Under the pieces are notes generated by a model. That model searched no databases. It saw only the letters and a program-made list of their open reading frames with translations, and was not told where the DNA came from. 64,000 nucleotides of DNA from Phycisphaeraceae bacterium (lineage in GTDB: Bacteria; Planctomycetota; Phycisphaerae; Phycisphaerales; UBA1924), in contig JACKHF010000001.1 in assembly GCA_020639155.1 (NCBI GenBank), forward strand, positions 1-64,000, in the 5' to 3' direction. This document shows, piece after piece, positions 20,973 to 29,071 of this stretch. Both the position numbers and the translations under genes were made by a program. Numbering within the stretch: the stretch's first letter is position 1; every line of letters starts with the position of its first letter.

Positions 20973-22712
20973 TCATTGAGCCTGCGCGATTCGGTTGTAC
21001 GCGATATCCGTCAGGCGGAATCTGCCAGGAGACTCGGGGATCGCCTCAAGTTCGTCCACTGTAATTTGACGGATGGCGTTGACGCTCGCGGTTCTTTCCG
21101 GTGTGACCAAGGGAAGGTTGACGATGAGCGACTGCAGTACCTCGAGAATGCCTGCGTTTCGCGCCAGGTTGTTGCGGCGTTCGACTGAATCCTCCGCGGG
21201 CTGGTCGGTGGTCATCTGGTGGAGTTGGCCCGACCAAAGCAACACGTAATCGGGGGTCGCTCGCAGACCCGGTTGCGCATCGACCTTCTGACCGATCAGC
21301 ACGGCGAGTTGCCTCTGTGCGAGCATGGCGGCTGCAGTCGAAGCGATCGCATCCAGGCGCTGATTCATATCCTGGGTTGCATCGTCGCTGGTATCCAGCA
21401 ACTCACCCAGACGACGGCGGTCACGATCCGAGGCACCCTTGAGCGTGGCCTGACTGACATGTTTCGAGGCACCTACTGAAACCGTCAGCACGGCATACGT
21501 CTGAAGATCAAAGTCTTCACGTATTCCGGGCTCGATGTCGAACGGGAGCCCCGCGTTGGGCCCATTAGTTGTTTGAACCGTGAGTGGCATCTTCTCGATC
21601 GGATTCTGGGCCGGGCCTAACTTTTGATAACTCGTGGCCCCGGGTGCGGAGCTACCTTGTGTGATCACGGATCTCTTCCGCCCCTTGACTGTGTTGGAAT
21701 ACTCAACTGGTAAGACGTTGCGATAGACTTTGTAGAGCCGGAACCCCTGAAGGCGAAGAAGAAATTCTGCGAGATACTCGGACCCGTCGATGCCTTGTAC
21801 TGGCTGGTAGTGAAGGCGTTGGGCCCAGTCCGGACGGAAGTACTCCGCTTGGGGCCCACCGCGACCCTCAAGCTCCCGCTTGATAATGAGGTACGAACCG
21901 GTGCGAAGTGCGCCGTTTAGCACGTATCGCGCGCCGCTGGGTGGTCGGTTTGTCCTTGCCAGCGCGGCGAGTCGATCACCGGCAAGTTCTTCGATATGCT
22001 GTGCCGCTTGGGCTCTGGCGAAGGGACCTGGGGTAAACGTTTCGGGGTCACCGATGTCGAGTGTGCCTACAGGGCCATTGGGGTGAAGCGTGAGATCAAA
22101 ACGAAGCTCATAGTCGTCTTCGTTCAGTGCGTTGATGGCCTGGGCAACATCCAGCGCAAGGCTTATTGGCAGCTGCGCCTGCACCGGGGCATAGCTTGTG
22201 AGACTACCGATGCGATTGAGGGCCTGCGACGCCTGCTGCTTATTTTCCTTATCCAGTTCGACCACGTAGATCCGAACCCTCAGCGGATATCCCTGATATA
22301 CCGCTGGGCCGTACAAAACTCGGTCTGCGAGTCCGAGCAGTGCTCCTGAGGGTTGGTCCTTCTGCTCGAAGAGGATCTTCGTGTAAGCAGACTCGGGATC
22401 GTCGCTACCGTCATCAAACACTTCCGCGTACACGAGCACATGCGGGCTCGCGAACTCCTTGACTCGCTTAAGGAAGAGCGTGTTTAGAGAGATCGTGACC
22501 ACGTCGCCAACCGCGGGCACAATGGTCGGGCTCGTTGGATCCCCGGACGGCCACTGATCACGATCAATGATCTCGCCTGTGCGACGCTCCACGCCGTACA
22601 GGACCGGCTCGCCGGTGACAAGGTGCTGGGTGGGATTACCGGCACACCCAGCTAGCAAGGCCGAAACCAGCGCAAACTTACTGAACGACGCGAGAGTCCT
22701 GGTACCGCTCAC
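20973..22712 (-). CDS. Lipoprotein of unknown family
   Basis: A 579-aa protein with a lipobox (SKFALVSALLAGC, Cys near residue 23). I favour the GTG at 22712, which lies eight bases after AGGAGG; a GTG three codons upstream overlaps that site. No known domain was recognised. Features seen: a beta-rich N-terminal region with VGDVVTISLNTLFLKRV and LRVRIYVVELDKENK, then an extended C-terminal helical region rich in Gln/Ala (MNQRLDAIASTAAAMLAQRQ). It sits upstream of the C1 peptidase in a probable two-gene operon, so it may be its substrate, inhibitor or anchor. That link is inference. Confidence 0.7.
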   Translation of the reverse strand: MSGTRTLASFSKFALVSALLAGCAGNPTQHLVTGEPVLYGVERRTGEIIDRDQWPSGDPTSPTIVPAVGDVVTISLNTLFLKRVKEFASPHVLVYAEVFDDGSDDPESAYTKILFEQKDQPSGALLGLADRVLYGPAVYQGYPLRVRIYVVELDKENKQQASQALNRIGSLTSYAPVQAQLPISLALDVAQAINALNEDDYELRFDLTLHPNGPVGTLDIGDPETFTPGPFARAQAAQHIEELAGDRLAALARTNRPPSGARYVLNGALRTGSYLIIKRELEGRGGPQAEYFRPDWAQRLHYQPVQGIDGSEYLAEFLLRLQGFRLYKVYRNVLPVEYSNTVKGRKRSVITQGSSAPGATSYQKLGPAQNPIEKMPLTVQTTNGPNAGLPFDIEPGIREDFDLQTYAVLTVSVGASKHVSQATLKGASDRDRRRLGELLDTSDDATQDMNQRLDAIASTAAAMLAQRQLAVLIGQKVDAQPGLRATPDYVLLWSGQLHQMTTDQPAEDSVERRNNLARNAGILEVLQSLIVNLPLVTPERTASVNAIRQITVDELEAIPESPGRFRLTDIAYNRIAQAQ

Positions 22713-23404
22713 GAGATTCACCTCCTAGCTAGGTTGCTCCGAAGCATCGCGCGCTGCTCCGCTCAATCAGACCGCATACATGTTGTCCGCTTCTGTGATC
22801 CCAACACGCGCCAGAAGGAGTGCCGCACCACTAGAACTCAACACGACCCTCAACTAAATTAACGCCTACGCACGCCAGAAATACAAAGTGATGACAGGCC
22901 GGCGTATCAGAACATTGTCCTGTTTCCTCCAGATATCTACCCGGTTGCATTTTATCTTAAACCTGCCATCAATAGCGATACATAATATGCTGTCTTGATC
23001 TACAAAGTATCTCAGGCTTGTCAAATGTTGAAAAATTGCTCCGTGAAACACGGTTTATAATTGAAGGGCAACAGTGCGTTAATAGAATTTTTGCGAATCG
23101 AATCGGCAATTTTATCGCAGAAATGCCGATTTCACAACTCGTGAAAAAACTCCTTATTTTGTAGAAAACGGAATACTAAACCTATAGATGTTTTTCAAAT
23201 AATTTAGAGTAATTACTAATAAAAATAGGGGAAATTCCTAGACCAGTGACCGTATATATTGCACCCTTGCCTAGGACAATACAGCCATGTCCATCTTCGT
23301 AGAGATATGCATTTCACCGTTCAGAAAATATTAATCGAGTGCTTGGAGATGTCTTCACCCTTTTCCATCAAATACAATTTTGTCCTGCTACTATTTGGTT
23401 CCGT
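22713..23404. other. AT-rich gene-free stretch
   Basis: About 690 bp, clearly more AT-rich than the flanks. No convincing frame was found; a 61-codon minus-strand frame has no motif and no ribosome site. It contains palindromic repeat copy C (23100-23150). It presumably carries the divergent promoters of the lipoprotein gene and the downstream membrane-protein gene. Confidence 0.5.
23100..23150. repeat. Decayed palindromic repeat (copy C)
   Basis: The core GCAGAAATGCCGATTTCACA with TTTCAC-aactc-GTGAAA (23130-23146) matches copy B. The terminal TTTGGA sequence is lost. Confidence 0.6.
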
Positions 23405-24118
23405 ATGATGACTGAATCCTGCACAGTGAAAATAGAAGCCAAGTCTCGCGCTTGGGATGGTTTGCTTGAGCTGTTTACTGGCCTTGCCCTAGGCCTTGCA
23501 ATCGGTGCCTTAACCGGTCTCTCCATCACTTCCGTAGTTGGACAGGTAGTAATCGGGTTGATTGCGTTGATCGCTGCGTTTCTTGGACTTGTTCCCACAT
23601 CTGATGGTCCAACATCTTTACAATTAGTACGTGGTTTACCTCGACTACGAACTATTGGGCTGAGCGTTGGCATACTTGCAGGGGCATCTGCTGGAATATG
23701 GGCCCGTACTCATCAGGTGCTTGCTCCGAGCCTCGCTGACCAAGCTCAAGAATGGAGAAATGTCGGAGTACCCAAAGACGAAATATGGCGGCTTGTGGTG
23801 ATGGAGAAATTTGGAACACTTCATACAGAAAACTTAAACTCTCAAGGTTCTAAACCCGGCATACTGAGCGGTGTTCTCTTCGATGGCGAAGCGAGTGTGG
23901 TTCTCTGGGCTCTCGATCCGGATGATCCTGCAAACGACAGTGCAGTCGATTGGTTAAATAGGATGGCACAGGCGCGGAATCCCGCATGGCGGAACGCCGC
24001 AGAACAATTGAGAAAACTCGAAGGTGATCACGTCGCCCTTCGCACAGCACTTACCGCTGTTTGGATTGCAATGAGAGAAAATTATCAGCAGAACGAAACA
24101 CGAGACGGAGATTCGTAA
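23405..24118 (+). CDS. Small membrane protein of unknown function
   Basis: About 237 aa with three predicted transmembrane helices in the first half (near GLALGLAIGALTGLSITSVV, VVIGLIALIAAFLGLV and IGLSVGILAGASAGIWA). A hydrophilic C-terminal half follows (EWRNVGVPKDEIWRLVVMEK). No family was recognised. The start could be the ATG at 23405 or 23408; neither has a strong ribosome site. The stop TAA overlaps the ATG of the protease gene (TAATG), so the two are coupled. The base composition is poorer in GC than the housekeeping part, which suggests acquisition. Confidence 0.6.
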   Translation: MMTESCTVKIEAKSRAWDGLLELFTGLALGLAIGALTGLSITSVVGQVVIGLIALIAAFLGLVPTSDGPTSLQLVRGLPRLRTIGLSVGILAGASAGIWARTHQVLAPSLADQAQEWRNVGVPKDEIWRLVVMEKFGTLHTENLNSQGSKPGILSGVLFDGEASVVLWALDPDDPANDSAVDWLNRMAQARNPAWRNAAEQLRKLEGDHVALRTALTAVWIAMRENYQQNETRDGDS

Positions 24119-25548
24119 TGACACGACTGCAAAGCGCGTACTTAATAGTAGTGTTTCTAATACTAACGCTATCACCATTGGTGCATGCCCAAGATTCACC
24201 TCTATCACGTTGTAAAACCCAAGCTGCTGCTAAATCAGTAGTAAGAATCTTGGCGCATTGGCCTGGTCACGAGAATCCAATTCCAGGCACCGGCTTTGTC
24301 TGGGGCGAACGAGGCCAAATTGTAACTGCTCTCCATCTGGTGGTTGGTGCTGATGAAGTAATCATCGAGTTTGATGGCAGTAACCGGATCGTGAAAGAGC
24401 CTTCTCACAGCCTCCTAGATGCTGATCTCGCACTATTTACAATCGATAACGCACCAGAGATACCCCCACTGCTACACCGAAGTGGAAACACCAATTCGGA
24501 GACTGCAGTCATGATCGGGCATGGATACGACCGCTCAATCTGGAGTGATGTTGCAATGCGCATCCGAGCCACAGACAACCTTCAACTCCGCCACATACTC
24601 GGCGGACAGGCTCGTGACGAGATACGTGAACTCGGATTCCCGAGCCTGAGAGTTCCCGTGATCGATCTTGAAGGCAACGCCGTCCCTGGAAACTCAGGCG
24701 CCCCTGTATTAGATGCTGAAGGATACGTGATCGGAGTAATCCAAGGCGGACTCGAAGCGGGTTCGACAGGATATACTTGGGCGGTACCTGCATCGAAACT
24801 CGAAGAGCTTAAAACGAGCAAGCATCGCCGAGTACTTGGAAGCAGCCAAACACCTGAAGTGTTCTTCGGTGATTTTAACTTTGGCGATACCCGTCGTGCA
24901 AAACAATTCCGGATACAAGCAGATCGAGACGCTCAGAACTTGCTCGTGTATATCGGTACGAGAGATCTCCGCCAGTTGCGTGCTACAGCTGACGACCAAC
25001 TCGGTTTGGCACAACTTGAAGCCATCTTTCGCCAGACCGGACGACAGATTCATAGTGATGCTGAGTTTGATTTGTACGCTGATCAGTCGTCTGGCGCGAG
25101 AGTCGTTGTTCCAGCAGGAGTTGATCTTGAAATTGATAAAGATCGGATCGAGTACCAGCGGCACAATGGTGATCTCTTAGCTCGAATTAGGATAACCCAA
25201 GTAGGCTCAACCAACGAAGCCCAGCAGCAATCACTCAGCGTAGAACAGTGGATTTCATCGCATGTAAATGTTTCAAATGAAGGGTGGCGTGGTGATCCTA
25301 ATTGGTCAAATATCTCAGCGTGCACTTATCCAAATGGTAGCGTAGTCAGACGAGTTGCGTATGTGCGGCATTGGGGTCTACGCATGACCGGTTATGCATT
25401 TGCAACTTATGCGCATAAGGCTGATCAGTTTCTTGATGCTGTTGCCTTGCAGATTCCTAATCCAGAATCCGAGATTGATCAGTACTCTTTTGATCGCGAA
25501 TGGGTTGAGATGATGATTGCGACCCATCTCACGAGTTACTCACACTAG
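24118..25548 (+). CDS. Secreted trypsin-like serine protease
   Basis: A 476-aa protein with a signal peptide (ending SPLVHA-QD). A trypsin-2-type fold at residues about 35-225 carries the catalytic triad: His in VTALHLVVGADEV, Asp in LLDADLALFTI and Ser in VPGNSGAPVLDAEG. The remaining 250 residues are a domain I do not recognise, ending in a region like VAYVRHWGLRMTGYAFATYA. It works outside the cytoplasm, perhaps in stress-related proteolysis, but no PDZ domain is seen. It is translationally coupled to the membrane protein upstream. Confidence 0.85.
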   Translation: MTRLQSAYLIVVFLILTLSPLVHAQDSPLSRCKTQAAAKSVVRILAHWPGHENPIPGTGFVWGERGQIVTALHLVVGADEVIIEFDGSNRIVKEPSHSLLDADLALFTIDNAPEIPPLLHRSGNTNSETAVMIGHGYDRSIWSDVAMRIRATDNLQLRHILGGQARDEIRELGFPSLRVPVIDLEGNAVPGNSGAPVLDAEGYVIGVIQGGLEAGSTGYTWAVPASKLEELKTSKHRRVLGSSQTPEVFFGDFNFGDTRRAKQFRIQADRDAQNLLVYIGTRDLRQLRATADDQLGLAQLEAIFRQTGRQIHSDAEFDLYADQSSGARVVVPAGVDLEIDKDRIEYQRHNGDLLARIRITQVGSTNEAQQQSLSVEQWISSHVNVSNEGWRGDPNWSNISACTYPNGSVVRRVAYVRHWGLRMTGYAFATYAHKADQFLDAVALQIPNPESEIDQYSFDREWVEMMIATHLTSYSH

Positions 25549-25575
25549 TGGATGTAGAATGACGCTCGACCATCT

Positions 25576-25888
25576 TGTCCCCTCCAAATACTCAGTTCAC
25601 TCATGATTCTAGGCTCAGATGCTGATTCTGAGTGCCATTGATACGCTGCAGCATGAATCAGATGGTCAAGCCCTGGCAGATGCTCGCAGTGATCGTTGCA
25701 GGTCTGCTCAACGAGCAGCAGCAGTTGGCGATCGAGTATCTGCGTGAAGAAAATCGAATCCTGAGAGAGCAGTTTGGGAAGCGTCGGCTCAGGTTCACCG
25801 ATAAGCAGCGCAGGCGACTTGCGGTTCGAGCGAAACGGCTTGGTCGGAGAACATTGCGTGAAGTGTGCTGCATCCTGACTCCTGTGCC
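25576..25888 (+). mobile_element. Truncated insertion-sequence copy (left about 310 bp)
   Basis: About 90 percent identical by eye to the first 310 bp of the intact element. It starts with the same terminal sequence (GTCCCCTCCAAATACTCAGT) and encodes the transposase N-terminus from MNQMVKPWQMLAVIV to LGRRTLREVC. Homology breaks near 25885, where another left end begins. Confidence 0.88.
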
Positions 25889-25911
25889 ATCCAAATACTC
25901 AATTCACTGGA
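25884..25911 (+). mobile_element. Second, isolated left terminal repeat
   Basis: GTGCCATCCAAATACTCAAT followed by TCACTGG matches the outermost bases of the insertion sequence and directly follows the truncated copy, so two insertions are stacked. Confidence 0.65.
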
Positions 25912-26220
25912 CTTTGCTTCGGAAATGAGGTTAATAAACCCAAAATTGTGCTTTCAAATACTGGAAGCAACGTTTGAAACAAATAAAAGCACTAGTGAAC
26001 ACTGTCTCAGCTCGACAATCCACGTGTCGGAATAATTCCAAACGCAACTCGTAGCTCACTCGCTGCCAAATCTAGCATTTTTGTACGACACAATATTGTG
26101 TGGAGTTATTCGTAGTTCAAACACAACTCTAGAAAGCATGGGGTGAGAGGACAGGATCGAACTATTTACAAGCTATTGATACACAAGCACTTACAAAGAT
26201 CGCAAGCAAAACTAAATCGA

Positions 26221-26327
26221 GGTGACAGGACACCAGTTGAACTTTTCACCAACCGCATCCGCGATTTCAGTGCAGAAACGCAAATTTCACGACTCGTGAA
26301 AGTTTGAATTCAATATTTGGATAGAAC
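26221..26327. repeat. Palindromic MITE-like repeat (copy D1)
   Basis: Begins GGTGACAGGACACCAGTTGA like copy B, contains TTTCAC-gactc-GTGAAA (26285-26301) and ends ATATTTGGATAGAACG, which matches the right end of the insertion sequence (TTTGGATAGGACG). Confidence 0.75.
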
Positions 26328-26422
26328 GCCAGTTGAACTTTTTGCCGACCACATCCGCGATTTCAAAGTAGAAACGCAGATTTCACTGTTGGTGAAAGGC
26401 TGAATCGAGTATTTGGACCCTA
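26328..26422. repeat. Palindromic MITE-like repeat (copy D2)
   Basis: Tandem to D1. Begins CCAGTTGAACTTTTTG, contains TTTCAC-tgttg-GTGAAA (26381-26397) and ends GTATTTGGACCCTA. The loop differs from D1 but the stem is preserved. Its end supplies the stop codon of the NIT-domain gene. Confidence 0.7.
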
Positions 26423-27214
26423 CACCATGCCGAAACCGCCCGAGTGCGCGTGCTCGCGCGCACTGAATCGGAATGAATCCACTTCGGCAAACATTGCCTT
26501 TGAGTCGTCCGAGTCGAGCATCGAGTTGAGCAATGCGTCAGCACGCTCGCGAAACTCGCTCTCATATGCGCTCAAACCAGCTCGGATAGTAAGCCACTTC
26601 TCGTACATCCCCGGGCGAAACTCGTCCGCCGCGAATGCTCCGCTGAGTACTGCACGCTCCACACCGGCACGCTCCTTCATCTCCAACAGTGCGCAGTGCG
26701 AGGTTATTGCTTCAGTCATCCAACTGTCGGTCGTCACGGAACTCGTTCTCGCGACCGCGTTTAGACCATTGCCGATCATGCTTGAGAAATATCCGATCGC
26801 ATCCGGTGCGGGGATGGACAGTGACGTCACACGAGAACGAATCGTATTCAACCCTTCTGCGTCATGGAGCATCGCGTCAACGTGCGTCGTGAATACCTCG
26901 GGCAGATTGTCACGTCCAATCTCGGCATATCCACCTCGAAGCGCGTCGTATGCGCCATCGACCTTGTTCCGTTGATCGTCGATGTCAGATGCGAAACTCT
27001 TGCCACCGGATCCAATAAATCCAGCGGTCATCCCGCGCTCTTTTTGGGATTCATGAATGGCAGAACCAACAAGGTCGCAGAGTACTACTACGTCATCAAT
27101 CTGTGACATCTCGCAATACGTTGATCGATTGCGCTCGACCGATTGGAAAGCGAAAACAGACAGTGCTGTCAACGGAACAGCTGCAACAACACAGAATTTC
27201 GTCGTGATATTCAT
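26420..27214 (-). CDS. NIT-domain (nitrate/nitrite-sensing) receptor, probably 3'-truncated
   Basis: A 264-aa protein with an N-terminal membrane helix (FCVVAAVPLTALSVFAFQS) and then a NIT domain. The first signature is AIHESQKERGMTAGFIGSGG and the second LLEMKERAGVERAVLSGAFA, both matching the family pattern. NIT domains normally sit outside the membrane between two helices and feed into HAMP, kinase or chemotaxis modules. Here the protein ends directly after the domain without a second helix, and the stop codon lies at the edge of repeat D2. I infer truncation by the repeat. It lies downstream of the FIST/kinase pair on the same strand, separated by insertion-sequence debris. Confidence 0.75.
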   Translation of the reverse strand: MNITTKFCVVAAVPLTALSVFAFQSVERNRSTYCEMSQIDDVVVLCDLVGSAIHESQKERGMTAGFIGSGGKSFASDIDDQRNKVDGAYDALRGGYAEIGRDNLPEVFTTHVDAMLHDAEGLNTIRSRVTSLSIPAPDAIGYFSSMIGNGLNAVARTSSVTTDSWMTEAITSHCALLEMKERAGVERAVLSGAFAADEFRPGMYEKWLTIRAGLSAYESEFRERADALLNSMLDSDDSKAMFAEVDSFRFSAREHAHSGGFGMV

Positions 27215-27406
27215 CCACCGCGTCTCCTGCACTCGCAATCGGTACTAGTAGTCGGATCGGTCGCATATGGCCGGTATAGGCCGAATTGAAAGAGAAATTC
27301 TTCAATCAATACTGATTAATCATTATATGGACCTTGGCAAGGCACATCCTTGATGCAACAAGTCTTCCTGAGTTCGCGCCCAGAGCCAAACAATCCAGTG
27401 GATCAC

Positions 27407-27587
27407 ATTCAAGTGGAAGGTCACTGCAACGCAGAGTGTCCTCATCAGGGCTTAGGCAATCTGCGAGTCGGCACACCATCACCATCAGAGTTTGAACCAT
27501 CCACAGAATAAGGTGGCAGTGATCGCTTGGATGGTTTACTTCGTTTGTACCTTCGAAAAGCAGCGTGAACATACTATTCGGATAGGT
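27407..27587 (+). mobile_element. Decayed right part of the insertion sequence
   Basis: Translation gives HCNAECPHQGLGNLRVGTPS and then LYLRKAA, matching the transposase C-terminus (HYNADRPHQGLNNLRIGKPS, SYHRKAV). It ends GAACATACTATTCGGATAGG, like the right terminal repeat. This remnant fills most of the 400-bp gap between the NIT gene and the kinase gene; the remainder holds nothing recognised. Confidence 0.8.
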
Positions 27588-27616
27588 CACCAACGGTTTC
27601 TTGAACTCACTGTAAA

Positions 27617-29071
27617 CTACGCAGCGTCCTTATGTGAACTCGTTAGCGGCAAACGAATACAGAATGTAGTACCAATCTTTGGCTGGACACGGCATTCAAG
27701 TTGACCTCCATGTTTTTCAACGATCACGTCTCTACTAATTGCAAGGCCCTGTCCAGTCCCCTTCCCGACTTTCTTGGTAGTGAAGAACGGATCGAAGATT
27801 CTGCATTGCACTTCTTCTGGCATACCACCGCCCGTGTCAGTAACTTCTATGACAGCACTGCCCCCGTCAAGCTTGGATCTGATTGTAATGCTGCCTTTCT
27901 CCAGTTCGTGTTGGCGATTGGTTTCGATCGCATCGGCAGCATTCACAATAAGATTGAGCATGACCTGGTTGAACTCACTGAGCAAGCACGGCACAGGAGG
28001 CAGATTCGGATCGAGTTCAAGTGCAAGATCTGCAACATACTTCCATCGGTTGCTACATACCGTGGTTGTTGATTCTATCGCCTTATTAAGGTCAGATGGC
28101 ACCTTTGATGCCGAACCAGGATGTGAAAAATCCTTCATTGCCCTGACAATATGAGCAATACGGCTCACTCCTTCAATTGATTGGTCCAATGCGTTTGGGA
28201 TCTCTTCGCGAAGAAACTCATAGTCCAGCTCTTCAAGTGTTTGGCGGATATCATTCGACCGATCTTCCCAACTACGAGAGTTACCGCTACGATCAAGTTG
28301 TGCGGCATATTTGTCAATCACATCAAGGAGATTGCTGAACTCGCCTTGGATAAACCGAATGTTGTCACCGACATACTGAGCCGGTGTATTGATCTCATGT
28401 GCAATACCTGCGGCAAGCTGTCCAATTGATTCCAGCTTTTGTGCTTGGACCAGTTGATTTTCTAGTCTCTTTCTCTCCGTAATATCTGCCGAAATCGTCA
28501 AAGTGCCAGTGATGTCGCCATTTTCATCACGCATTGGCACGATGCTCGTGAGCAATGTTGTGCATTGACTCTCAGAGTTGCTGGATTGTTCTTCAAAGTC
28601 AACTTCTGCAATGCCAGTTTCAATAACTCGTTGTTCAATGTCGTCCCTGCTTGAATGGCTCTTCGACAGCAATAGAACATCTGCATTGGTAAGACCCACA
28701 ACGTCGTTCGACGATGCTATCCCAATACTTTGAGCAAAGGGTGCATTGCATCCTTGAAACACACACGATTTATCTTTCCAGGATACCAGATACGGAATAT
28801 GAGAGAGCACACTTTGCAGAAGTCGCCTCTCCTGTCGCATCGACTCTTCTGCTTTGCGCCTATACTCTGCTTCGGTTCGAACGCTTTGTGTGATCTTTTC
28901 TAACTCGGTCGTTCTTCGCTCTACAATCTGTTGGAGAAGAATACTCTGAGTGAACGTGTCGTGCAGGTTCGATGGTGACGAAAACACTGCTTCAACCCGT
29001 TCTGTGAGCACAGCAACGGTTTTCCGGAGTGAATCATTCTCCTGCTTCAGTCGAACGAGCTCTGCAGTCAT
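27617..29071 (-). CDS. PAS-domain sensor histidine kinase paired with FIST protein
   Basis: A 484-aa cytosolic kinase: a coiled-coil N-terminus (about 1-100), a PAS domain (about 105-215, ending TLTISADITERKRLENQL), the phospho-acceptor H-box IGQLAAGIAHEINTPAQYVG, an N-box LNLIVNAADAIE, and G-boxes VTDTGGGMPEEVQ and GTGQGLAIS. There is no membrane segment. Its ATG overlaps the stop of the FIST gene (ATGA), so it is translationally coupled. This mirrors the known NosP/NahK arrangement, in which a FIST-type haem protein binds NO and controls the kinase. No receiver is on this strand; partner regulators may be the REC proteins encoded at 33.4-35.8 kb. Confidence 0.9.
   Translation of the reverse strand: MTAELVRLKQENDSLRKTVAVLTERVEAVFSSPSNLHDTFTQSILLQQIVERRTTELEKITQSVRTEAEYRRKAEESMRQERRLLQSVLSHIPYLVSWKDKSCVFQGCNAPFAQSIGIASSNDVVGLTNADVLLLSKSHSSRDDIEQRVIETGIAEVDFEEQSSNSESQCTTLLTSIVPMRDENGDITGTLTISADITERKRLENQLVQAQKLESIGQLAAGIAHEINTPAQYVGDNIRFIQGEFSNLLDVIDKYAAQLDRSGNSRSWEDRSNDIRQTLEELDYEFLREEIPNALDQSIEGVSRIAHIVRAMKDFSHPGSASKVPSDLNKAIESTTTVCSNRWKYVADLALELDPNLPPVPCLLSEFNQVMLNLIVNAADAIETNRQHELEKGSITIRSKLDGGSAVIEVTDTGGGMPEEVQCRIFDPFFTTKKVGKGTGQGLAISRDVIVEKHGGQLECRVQPKIGTTFCIRLPLTSSHKDAA

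Larger units (their letters stand above)
25549..26419. other. Gene-free stretch of insertion-sequence and MITE debris
   Basis: Contains a truncated left part of the insertion sequence, a second left end, about 300 bp of AT-rich DNA without a gene (25912-26220), and two tandem palindromic repeats that run up to the stop codon of the NIT-domain gene. Confidence 0.7.

Noticed and set aside
22866..23051. 61-codon minus-strand frame in AT-rich DNA
   Set aside because: No motif or ribosome site; chance frame.
26221..26422. Possible CRISPR array from tandem palindromic repeats
   Set aside because: Only two units of about 100 bp without unique spacers; the units are full element copies, not short repeats. 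No cas genes were seen in the window.
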